Source: Candidatus Eisenbergiella merdavium (GTDB lineage Bacteria > Bacillota > Clostridia > Lachnospirales > Lachnospiraceae). Taken from it: a stretch of DNA of 64,000 nt. Positions 43,208-49,811 of the stretch are shown in pieces (positions within the stretch are counted from its first letter, which is position 1; each line of letters opens with the position of its first letter). Made by a program: the position numbers and the translations under genes. The DNA is taken from the NCBI GenBank assembly GCA_019119595.1, contig DWWS01000040.1, positions 62,001-126,000 on the forward strand, given 5' to 3'. A model generated the notes under the pieces. That model had not been told where the DNA came from. It was given only the letters and a program-made list of their open reading frames with translations, and did not search any database.

Positions 43208-43518
43208 GTCCGGGCAGTCCGCATGATGAAAACGCCCCGTAAGCTTGCTTACAAGGGGCGTTTTTCAACGTGCGGACTATCCGGCGAAAGCCGGCCAGCG
43301 AGAAGAAGCGAAGCGGATTCTCGCTGTGCCCGGACGGAGTAAAGGGAAGGAACTCTGCGTAAGCTTGCTTACAGCAGAGTCTTTTGCGAAGGGATGCTAT
43401 CCGGCGAAAGCCGGCCAGCGAGAAGGAGCGAAGCGGATTCTCGCTGTGCCCGGACGGAGTGGAGGGAGGTAACGTCTCAAGCGGACTATCCGGCGAAAGC
43501 TGTCGATTATCGCCGGAT
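43208..43518 (+). repeat. Structured tandem intergenic element with 120-bp period
   Basis: A 64-bp block (43277-43340) recurs at 43397-43460 with one difference; a partial, diverged copy starts near 43485. Each copy holds CCGGC-GAAA-GCCGG and the stem AGCGAGAA/TTCTCGCT. A hairpin stands before each: arms AACGCCCC/GGGGCGTT (43231-43262) and ACTCTGC/GCAGAGT (43352-43380) around the same core GTAAGCTTGCTTAC. The outer arms GTCCGGGCA (43208-43216) and TGCCCGGAC (43327-43335) close the first unit. The first hairpin with TTTTT can end spoIVB transcription. A frame crosses it on the minus strand but looks like a by-product of the 120-bp (40-codon) period. Confidence 0.85.
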
Positions 43519-43608
43519 TTCACCCCGTTTCGTGTAAAAACGACAGGGCCAGCATCGAAAACATATCGAATCTTTACGATTTAACGCGTTTTGTGCGACG
43601 AAAGAAGG

Positions 43609-43636
43609 TTGCCATATTTTGTCATTCTTATATAAT
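43609..43636 (+). promoter_or_regulatory. Promoter of spo0A
   Basis: TTGCCA and TATAAT with a 16-base spacer, about 94 bases before the start codon. The AT-rich stretch 43519-43608 holds only partial resemblances to 0A boxes (for example CTGTCGTTTT on the minus strand at 43539-43548), not a clear site. Confidence 0.6.
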
Positions 43637-43729
43637 TAGTGCAGGAACAGAGAGAAAGAAAAGGCTTTTGGCAAAATTGGAGGAAGTTTGCACACTCCGG
43701 GAAAAAAGCGCTTCGGAATGGAGGAAAGT

Positions 43730-44284
43730 ATGGAACAGCTACGCATGAATACGGGGAAGGACAGCGAAAGAGTGGTACAGATTTTGACCGATCTGATGAA
43801 GACCAATAAAGAATTTCAGATTATGATCACGGTTCCGGCGGCAGGAACAGCCGCAGCGGAGCTTACGGCTTCAGAGGAAAAGCCATTGGAAACGGCTGGT
43901 CAGGCCGCCGTTCAGGCTCCCGGGCAGACGCCCCGCAGTCTGGAAAAGGATGTGACGGACATGATCCACGAGATTGGTGTTCCGGCTCACATCAAGGGAT
44001 ATCAATATCTGAGGGAAGCGATTATGATGTCCGTTCAGGATATCGAAATGCTCAATTCCATCACCAAGATCCTGTATCCTACGATAGCGAAGAAATATCA
44101 GACCACGCCCAGCCGCGTGGAACGGGCGATCCGTCATGCGATCGAGGTGGCGTGGAGCAGAGGGAAAATGGAAACGCTGGATGCCCTCTTTGGCTACACC
44201 ATCAACACCGGAAAGGGCAAGCCAACCAATTCGGAGTTTATCGCACTGATCGCAGATAAGATACGCCTGCAGTACAAGGGTTGA
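43730..44284 (+). CDS. spo0A: Spo0A with truncated receiver domain
   Basis: Master regulator of sporulation in its usual place after spoIVB, but only 184 residues against about 260-270 for the family. Residues 1-38 ([20 protein letters not shown]...FQIMITV) align with the first strand, first helix and second strand of the Spo0A receiver. The strands and helices that follow, with the phospho-acceptor Asp and the switch Thr and Lys, are absent. A short Ala/Glu/Pro linker leads straight into an intact DNA-binding domain: [20 protein letters not shown], then [20 protein letters not shown] (recognition helix) and [20 protein letters not shown]. One of the two acidic-pocket residues is Lys. The start follows GGAGGAAAGT. 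Phosphorelay control through this protein seems impossible. Confidence 0.9.
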   Translation: MEQLRMNTGKDSERVVQILTDLMKTNKEFQIMITVPAAGTAAAELTASEEKPLETAGQAAVQAPGQTPRSLEKDVTDMIHEIGVPAHIKGYQYLREAIMMSVQDIEMLNSITKILYPTIAKKYQTTPSRVERAIRHAIEVAWSRGKMETLDALFGYTINTGKGKPTNSEFIALIADKIRLQYKG

Positions 44285-44330
44285 GAGAGTTAAGGATTTC
44301 GACCCTGACGGGAACGTAATTCCTCCGGAA

Positions 44331-44747
44331 TCAGGTATCGGGCTGAAAGGAGAGAAAAACCGCATCCCGGTGGATCAGTGTGCCGCGCATCCCGACAGCC
44401 AGCGGGCCCGCCTGCCTGGCTGACAGGGAAAGCTCAAGCCGAGAGCCGTCCTGAAGGAGAAAGACGACATGATAGCGGCCGTCGCCTCCCGGAGAAACGA
44501 CGCCGTTCCGGGTCAGATACTGGGCGGGATTGATGCGGCTTACAGGCTCGATGCTTCCGACTGACACATGCGGCTTCCGGCTTTTGCTCCTTCCGAGAAG
44601 AAAAAGCAGGAAAAACGCCGCTGCGGCAAAAACGGCGAGCAGGATTTCCCTGACCGGTGCCTGCGGATGAGAGGGCGCAAGAAACACAGCGGCGAACAGG
44701 ATCACATCAATGATAAGAATGGCGGAAAGTCTGCCCGTTTTTTTCAT
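44331..44747 (-). CDS. DUF2500-like small membrane protein
   Basis: 138 residues from MKKTGRLSAILIIDVILFAA, with AGGAAAGGAG upstream. Two N-terminal membrane helices are followed by a basic turn and a soluble beta-rich domain (YHVVFLLQDGSRLELSLSARQAGPLAVGMRGTLIHRDAVFLSF). This matches the DUF2500 pattern, in which a V.F.L.DG..L.L segment precedes a GD.G.L turn. No function is known for the family. It is convergent with spo0A and divergent from glgA. Confidence 0.75.
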   Translation of the reverse strand: MKKTGRLSAILIIDVILFAAVFLAPSHPQAPVREILLAVFAAAAFFLLFLLGRSKSRKPHVSVGSIEPVSRINPAQYLTRNGVVSPGGDGRYHVVFLLQDGSRLELSLSARQAGPLAVGMRGTLIHRDAVFLSFQPDT

Positions 44748-44946
44748 GAAATCTCCTTTCCTGGCTGAAACAGGCGCCAAGCCTGCAATAGCTGCAGCGT
44801 CCGGGGGCGGAAGAGATATTTGCAGTCCGGCGCAGCCTGGTATCTTTTGTGGCTTTATGTTAACACAAAAACCGACGGATTTCCAGAAGCATCCTTTCTT
44901 GCTGCCGACGGGAAAGCGCGCGAATGACCGTCCCGAGAAAAAGTCC

Positions 44947-44975
44947 TTTATTTCAATGCGGTGATGATGTATAAT
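44947..44975 (+). promoter_or_regulatory. Promoter of glgA
   Basis: TTTATT and TATAAT with a 17-base spacer, 56 bases before the start codon. The -35 is weak. Confidence 0.5.
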
Positions 44976-45031
44976 GAATGCAAAGCCGAAATTTAGAGAA
45001 GGATATTTTATTGATTACGGGAGGATTCGCA

Positions 45032-46477
45032 ATGAAAAAAATTCTATTTGTGGCTTCGGAAGGCGTACCGTTCATAAAAACAGGCGGTCTGGCGGATGTG
45101 GTGGGCGCGCTGCCCAAGTGTATTGACAGGGAGTATTATGATGTGCGCGTGATTCTGCCGAAATACGTCTGCATGACCCAGGAGATGAAGGACCGGCTGA
45201 CCTATCGAACCCACTTTTACATGGATTTCCACTGGCAGAACCAGTATGTGGGGATCATGGAAGCGGAAGTGGACGGCATCAGGTTCTATTTCATTGATAA
45301 TGAGTTCTATTTTAACGGATTTAAGCCATACTGCGACAATGCACTGTTTGAAATTGAAAAGTTTGCGTTTTTCTCCAAGGCGGCGCTGTCCATCCTGCCC
45401 GTGATCGATTTCCGTCCTGACCTGATCCATTGCCATGACTGGCAGACCGGACTGGTTCCGGTCTATCTGCATGAGCGGTTCCAGGGAAGCGATTTTTATC
45501 GCGGGATCAAGACGGTCATGACCATCCACAACCTGAAATTTCAGGGAAAATGGAGCATCAAGGAGGTGCAGGACATCACCGGACTTCCCATGTCGTTCTT
45601 CACGCCGGATAAGCTGGAGGCCTACAAGGACGCCAATCTGTTAAAGGGCGGCCTGGTATATGCGGACGCGGTCACGACGGTGAGCAGCACATACGCGGAG
45701 GAGATCAAGACTCCCTTCTATGGTGAGGGTCTGGACGGTCTGATGCGCGCAAGGAGCGGCGATCTGAGAGGTATCGTGAACGGCATCGATTACGACGAAT
45801 ACAATCCGGAGACGGATTCTCTCATCACCAAGACCTTCAATGCGGTGAATTTCCGGAAGGAAAAGGTGAAAAATAAACGTGCCCTGCAGGCTGATTTCGG
45901 ACTGAATCAGGATGACAGGGCCATGGTGCTCGGCGTGGTTTCCCGGCTGACGGACCAGAAGGGCTTCGATCTGGTGGCCTATGTGATGGATGAGCTCTGC
46001 CAGGATAATATCCAGTTAATCGTCCTGGGAACCGGCGAGGAGCGCTATGAAAATATGTTCCGTCATTTCGCCTGGAAATATCAGGGAAAGGTATCTGCGC
46101 AGATCTACTATTCCGAGGCGGTGGCTCACAGGATCTACGCTTCCAGCGACGCGTTCCTGATGCCCTCCCTGTTCGAGCCATGCGGCTTAAGCCAGCTGAT
46201 CGCCCTGCGCTACGGCACGGTTCCGATCGTGCGCGAGACGGGCGGCCTGAAGGATACGGTATGGCCGTACAATGAATTTGAGAGCACCGGAACGGGCTTC
46301 AGCTTCACCAATTATAACGCGCATGAAATGCTCAGCACCATCCGCTATGCGGAAAAGATCTATTACGATAAAAAGCGCGAATGGAATAAGATCATCGACA
46401 GAGGCATGGCGGTTGACTTTTCCTGGAACGTTTCCGCGAAGAAATATCAGGAAATGTATGACTGGCTGATCGGGTAA
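45032..46477 (+). CDS. glgA: Glycogen synthase (ADP-glucose type)
   Basis: GT5 enzyme elongating glycogen from ADP-glucose. Start MKKILFVASEGVPFIKTGGL behind GGGAGGATTCGCA gives 481 residues. The KTGGL ADP-glucose motif is at residues 15-19. LIHCHDWQTGLVPVYL, TIHNLKFQGKW, VVSRLTDQKGFDLV and the C-terminal MPSLFEPCGLSQLIALRYG with ETGGLKDTV are all canonical. It stands alone, without glgB, glgC or glgD, so the rest of the pathway must lie elsewhere. Confidence 0.95.
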   Translation: MKKILFVASEGVPFIKTGGLADVVGALPKCIDREYYDVRVILPKYVCMTQEMKDRLTYRTHFYMDFHWQNQYVGIMEAEVDGIRFYFIDNEFYFNGFKPYCDNALFEIEKFAFFSKAALSILPVIDFRPDLIHCHDWQTGLVPVYLHERFQGSDFYRGIKTVMTIHNLKFQGKWSIKEVQDITGLPMSFFTPDKLEAYKDANLLKGGLVYADAVTTVSSTYAEEIKTPFYGEGLDGLMRARSGDLRGIVNGIDYDEYNPETDSLITKTFNAVNFRKEKVKNKRALQADFGLNQDDRAMVLGVVSRLTDQKGFDLVAYVMDELCQDNIQLIVLGTGEERYENMFRHFAWKYQGKVSAQIYYSEAVAHRIYASSDAFLMPSLFEPCGLSQLIALRYGTVPIVRETGGLKDTVWPYNEFESTGTGFSFTNYNAHEMLSTIRYAEKIYYDKKREWNKIIDRGMAVDFSWNVSAKKYQEMYDWLIG

Positions 46478-46509
46478 TCCCGAATCATCGTGACAGGCTT
46501 TGAGCATCG

Positions 46510-46547
46510 GAATCATCGAATTTTGCCAGGATAATTTTCGATGATTC
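46510..46547. promoter_or_regulatory. 11-bp inverted repeat after glgA
   Basis: GAATCATCGAA (46510-46520) and TTCGATGATTC (46537-46547) are perfect inverted copies; a third GAATCATCG is at 46482-46490. No T-tract follows. A TATACT (46552-46557) just downstream suggests an operator over the promoter of the lipoprotein gene. Confidence 0.45.
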
Positions 46548-46574
46548 TGCGTATACTGAATGAAAATGGAAGAA

Positions 46575-46608
46575 CATCCGGCATCGAAAAAGGTGCCGGA
46601 TGATTTTT
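46575..46608 (+). terminator. Terminator or attenuator ahead of the lipoprotein gene
   Basis: CATCCGGCATC (46575-46585) pairs with GGTGCCGGATG (46592-46602) over 11 bp including two G-U pairs, followed by ATTTTTT. It could end glgA or, if the TATACT at 46552 is used, attenuate the lipoprotein gene. Confidence 0.7.
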
Positions 46609-46634
46609 TCCCTGATTGTCTGGAGGTGGTAACT

Positions 46635-47498
46635 GTGAAAAAGAGATTGACAGCCGCGGCATGCGCGGCATGGATGATTCTGACACTGATCGTTCCGGCA
46701 GGCTGCGGCCAGGCGGAGCGGAGTGAACAGCCGGAGAACGGGCAGACGCAGGAAAGCGTAAGCCTGCCGGGACAGGAGCCGGAAGAAACGGAGCAGGACA
46801 GCTCGGTGGTGCAGGAGCCGGAGGAAGCCGCATCGGAAACCCTGACGGCGGGCGTTTATCAATATCATCTGGAAACGGCGGAAAAGAGCTGGAGCGCATC
46901 CAATGGGGAGGAAGCCTGTACGGTTGCTCTGGAATATCCGGTCTTTGAGGGAGAAAGCCCTGCGGAAGCGGCGATCAACGAGTATTTTCAGCAATGGGCA
47001 GAAGAAAAGCTCGCCGCCTATGAAACGTCGGAGTTTGTGCAGGAGGCGCTGGAAATGAGGGAATCCGGCGAGTATACCATCCCCGCTTATTCGGACGACT
47101 ATGCGGTGGAAGAGGTGACTGTTGCACAGGGGGTGATCTCCATCCGGATGGACAATTATCTCTATCTGGGCGGCGCGCATGGGATGCCGGGCCGGGAAAA
47201 TCACATTTTCAGCGAGGCGGACGGCAGTCAGATCTCGCTTCCGGAGCTGCTTTCTCTTTCAGAGGATGAGATAAATGAGCTGGCAAGGGCGGCATTTTTG
47301 GCCCGTATTGAGGAAAAACATCCGGAGGACGGTTTTTTTGAGGACGCTGCGGAGACGATCAGTGCCAAAACGGACTTTATCAGCCAGAGCTGGCTGTCCC
47401 GGGAGGGCGTTGTTTTTTACACGCAGCCCTACGAGGCCGGCCCCTATGCGGCGGGCTTCATCGAGGTGACCCTGACCTGGGAGCAGCTCGGACTGTAA
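46635..47498 (+). CDS. Lipoprotein with DUF3298/RsiV-like C-terminal domain
   Basis: 287 residues from a GTG behind GGAGGTGGTAACT. The signal peptide VKKRLTAAACAAWMILTLIV is followed by PAGC, a plausible lipobox, so Cys becomes the lipidated N-terminus. A Glu/Gln/Pro-rich linker leads to a DUF4163/DUF3298-type domain: QYHLETAEKSWSAS, VALEYPVFEGESPAEAAINEYF, DNYLYLGGAHGMPGREN, ISLPELLSL. In RsiV this fold binds lysozyme; here no anti-sigma segment is present. Role unknown, probably binding at the cell surface. Confidence 0.8.
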   Translation: MKKRLTAAACAAWMILTLIVPAGCGQAERSEQPENGQTQESVSLPGQEPEETEQDSSVVQEPEEAASETLTAGVYQYHLETAEKSWSASNGEEACTVALEYPVFEGESPAEAAINEYFQQWAEEKLAAYETSEFVQEALEMRESGEYTIPAYSDDYAVEEVTVAQGVISIRMDNYLYLGGAHGMPGRENHIFSEADGSQISLPELLSLSEDEINELARAAFLARIEEKHPEDGFFEDAAETISAKTDFISQSWLSREGVVFYTQPYEAGPYAAGFIEVTLTWEQLGL

Positions 47499-47538
47499 CG
47501 GCAAAACGCCTGTGAAAGATCTGTTACAAAAGCTTCCT

Positions 47539-47567
47539 GTATATTTCCATGCCGGGCCGAACACAAT
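47539..47567 (+). promoter_or_regulatory. Possible sigma-E promoter of the coat-type genes
   Basis: GTATATT and AACACAAT are separated by 14 bases; they resemble the sporulation sigma-E pattern (ATATT, then CATACAAT). The genes that follow look like coat proteins, which fits mother-cell expression. Pattern match by eye only. Confidence 0.35.
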
Positions 47568-47666
47568 AAAGATGTAAACCGGAACCGGAAAGCTGCATCG
47601 GCGGCAAAACGGGCTTTGCCCGCCGGCGGCTTTCCTTCAGAATAAAAACGGAAAAGAGGTATGGAA

Positions 47667-47852
47667 ATGGCGAATATTTCAGAGCTCGACCTGCAGAACC
47701 TGCGCCACCTGATTGGCGGCTGCGACACGACCCACTGTAAAATGAAGGAATACGCCTCCTGGGCGGAGGATGCGAAGATCAAACAGTTCTTCGAGGAGGG
47801 CGCGAAGTCCGCGATGGAGAACAAACAGCAGCTCATGAAATTTTTACAGTAA
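47667..47852 (+). CDS. Small CotF-like spore coat protein, first of a pair
   Basis: 61 residues (MANISELDLQNLRHLIGGCDTTHCK...) predicted all-helical, with two Cys and a C-terminal KSAMENKQQLMKFLQ. It resembles the first half of a CotF/coat-F four-helix domain, with the second half in the next gene. ATG 47667 has AGAGGT six bases upstream; ATG 47661 is too close. Similar small pairs labelled spore coat protein occur in Lachnospiraceae; function is inferred. Confidence 0.65.
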   Translation: MANISELDLQNLRHLIGGCDTTHCKMKEYASWAEDAKIKQFFEEGAKSAMENKQQLMKFLQ

Positions 47853-47881
47853 GGCCGGACGGCGGAAAGGATGTGCGAAAA

Positions 47882-48139
47882 ATGATGCAGGAAAAAACGA
47901 TGGTAGCGGATGCTCTCGCCGGGATCAACGGGGAGCTGACCAGATACGGCGAAATGATCGCCCAGACAGAAAATAAGGAGCTGAAAACCACGCTGAAGCA
48001 GATGCGCAACGCGGCGGAGCAGTGCCAGGAGCAGCTCTATCAGCTCGCGAGGGAGAAGTCCTACTATGTGCCCGCGCAGAAGGCGACGCCTGAGGAAATC
48101 TCCCATGTGAGAGGACTCTTTACCTCCGCGACGCTTTAA
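47882..48139 (+). CDS. Small CotF-like spore coat protein, second of a pair
   Basis: About 85 residues (MMQEKTMVADALAGINGELTRYGEMI...) with long helices: QTENKELKTTLKQMRNAAEQCQEQLYQLAREKSYYVPAQKATPEEI. The YYVPAQ.AT segment is typical of coat-F domain proteins. ATG 47882 is chosen because AAAGGA ends 10 bases earlier; a GTG at 47873 is in frame. Thirty bases after the partner gene, so probably one transcript. Confidence 0.7.
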   Translation: MMQEKTMVADALAGINGELTRYGEMIAQTENKELKTTLKQMRNAAEQCQEQLYQLAREKSYYVPAQKATPEEISHVRGLFTSATL

Positions 48140-48153
48140 GACGAAGGCGGAAA

Positions 48154-48187
48154 TGTGGCAACGGGGGCGGGAAAGCCCCCTTGTCAC
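48154..48187 (+). other. Strong hairpin after the coat-type genes
   Basis: TGTGGCAACGGGGGC pairs with GCCCCCTTGTCACA with small irregularities. No T-tract follows, so its role (stability or weak termination) is open. Confidence 0.55.
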
Positions 48188-48508
48188 ACGCTTCGGGTGA
48201 TTGGGGTGGCTGATCGGTGTTACATAGATTAAACTGTCCGCAGGACAGAGTGAAAGCTTATGGCGTAGATGGATAGGAGAAAGTGAATAAAAACACGGGC
48301 TATGAGGCAGAGCCGGATTTTAAGGCTCTGCCTGTTTGTATTTTCAGCCTGTTCCTTTTTCTCCTGTTTAGAAAAATGTGCTTCGAAGAGCCCTGTTTTT
48401 GGGAAAAATGTGATTTTAGAACGATAATAATGGAGAAAAAAGTACAAATACCTCATTGAAAAACACGGAAAAATGTGTTACGCTGATATCGGCCGTTCGG
48501 AAAGGAAG
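48188..48508 (+). other. Gene-free gap before the ATPase gene
   Basis: No convincing reading frame. It holds a terminator at 48305-48341 and three copies of GAAAAATGTG (48371, 48403, 48468). A weak TTGAAA (48456-48461) with a poor TACGCT 17 bases on could start the ATPase gene. The sequence is more A+T-rich than its surroundings. Confidence 0.5.
48305..48341 (+). terminator. Terminator in the gap after the coat-type genes
   Basis: AGGCAGAGCC (48305-48314) pairs perfectly with GGCTCTGCCT (48324-48333), followed by GTTTGTATTTT. Confidence 0.75.
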
Positions 48509-49810
48509 GTGGTTCTTCTGAAAAGAAATGCAATGCAGGAGCTGATCAGCTGGAAATCCAGTGAAATGCGTAAACCAATGGTCATGCGCGGCGCGCGTCA
48601 GGTTGGTAAAACATGGCTGATGAAGGAGTTTGGACAAAGCTGCTATGAAAGCTGTGTTTACTTTAACTTTGACGAAGAAGATGAGCTGAAATCCATCTTT
48701 GAGATCAATAAAAATCCTCACCGCATCGTAGAACTGCTGTCTATGATCGCCGGAGAAAAAATTCTTCCGGGAAAGACGCTGATCATCTTTGATGAGATTC
48801 AGGAATGTCCCGAAGCGTTGAACACGCTCAAATACTTTAAAGAAAAGGCCAACGATTATCATGTGATCGCGGCCGGAAGCCTGCTGGGGACGCTCCTGGC
48901 AAAGCCGAAATCCTATCCGGTGGGGATGGTGAATCTGATAGATATTTATCCTCTGACCTTTGATGAATTTCTCGCCGCGACAGATCCCGTGCTTTATGAC
49001 TTTTACTGCGGCATCCGGAAGGGGCAGCCCATTGAAGAGATCTTTCACAACCGCCTGCTGGAGGCCTTTAACAATTATCTCATCATCGGCGGAATGCCGG
49101 AATGTGTTTCATCCTGGGCCGCATACAAGGATCCGGCCCAGGTTTTACGGACACAGCGTGAATTGATTGAAATCTATGAAAATGATTTTTCGAAGCACAA
49201 TGGAAAGGTTAACAGCGGACGGATCCTGATGGTATTTCGCAGTATTGTGGCGCAGCTTGCCAAGCCCAATGAAAAATTTATGTATGGAGCCGTTCGGGAG
49301 GGCGGCAGGGCGAGGGATTTTGAAGAGGCCATCGAATGGCTGGTCTCCGCCGGTATGCTGAATCGGGTCTACAATGTTTCCAAAATGGAGCATCCTTTAT
49401 CCGCGTTTGAAAAGCTGGATCAATTCAAGCTTTTTGTGTTTGATACCGGTCTGCTGAAGCACATGGCTGGGATTGATAACAGTGCGATCCTTCTGAAAAC
49501 AGATTTCCAGTTTAAAGGACCGCTGACTGAAAACTATGTCTTACAGCAGCTTCGGGGTCAATTTGAGGTGGAGCCGCACTATTTTGCCGATAAAAACAGT
49601 GAGATCGACTTTGTGCTGCAATACGGTACACAGATCATTCCCGTTGAAGTAAAAGGAGGGGAGGATAAGGCCGCGCCTTCCTTTAAGCGTTATGTCGCAG
49701 GCCGGCAGCCGGAGTACGCGGTCCGTTTCTCCAGACGGGGCTGGCGGAAGGACGGAGCTATCACAAACCTCCCGCTCTACCTCGCCGGAAAGACCAGAGA
49801 GCTGCTGTGA
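48509..49810 (+). CDS. AAA ATPase with DUF4143 (AAA_14 family)
   Basis: 433 residues with Walker A RGARQVGKTWL near residue 30, Walker B TLIIFDEIQECPEALNTL near 90, sensor GSLLG, and the DUF4143 half (LIIGGMPECVSSW, YENDFSKHN). The C-terminal part EIDFVLQYGTQIIPVEVKGG has the shape of a PD-(D/E)XK nuclease core, commonly seen at the end of these proteins. Start chosen at GTG 48509 (VVLLKRNAMQELISWK); ATG 48533 is possible. These solitary ATPases are frequent, mobile and of unknown role; toxin, defence and DNA-processing roles have all been proposed. It has no partner gene. Confidence 0.85.
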   Translation: MVLLKRNAMQELISWKSSEMRKPMVMRGARQVGKTWLMKEFGQSCYESCVYFNFDEEDELKSIFEINKNPHRIVELLSMIAGEKILPGKTLIIFDEIQECPEALNTLKYFKEKANDYHVIAAGSLLGTLLAKPKSYPVGMVNLIDIYPLTFDEFLAATDPVLYDFYCGIRKGQPIEEIFHNRLLEAFNNYLIIGGMPECVSSWAAYKDPAQVLRTQRELIEIYENDFSKHNGKVNSGRILMVFRSIVAQLAKPNEKFMYGAVREGGRARDFEEAIEWLVSAGMLNRVYNVSKMEHPLSAFEKLDQFKLFVFDTGLLKHMAGIDNSAILLKTDFQFKGPLTENYVLQQLRGQFEVEPHYFADKNSEIDFVLQYGTQIIPVEVKGGEDKAAPSFKRYVAGRQPEYAVRFSRRGWRKDGAITNLPLYLAGKTRELL

Positions 49811-49811
49811 C

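Noticed and set aside
43182..43523. A 113-codon minus-strand frame with a repeated peptide (SGHSENPLR...FSLAGFRRI) across the 120-bp element
   Set aside because: The period is 40 codons, so any frame repeats; the plus strand is also open; there is no ribosome site; pairing between arms explains the conservation better than coding does.
43519..43608. Clear 0A box (Spo0A autoregulation) before spo0A
   Set aside because: Only partial matches to TTTGTCGAA were seen; not enough to call a site.
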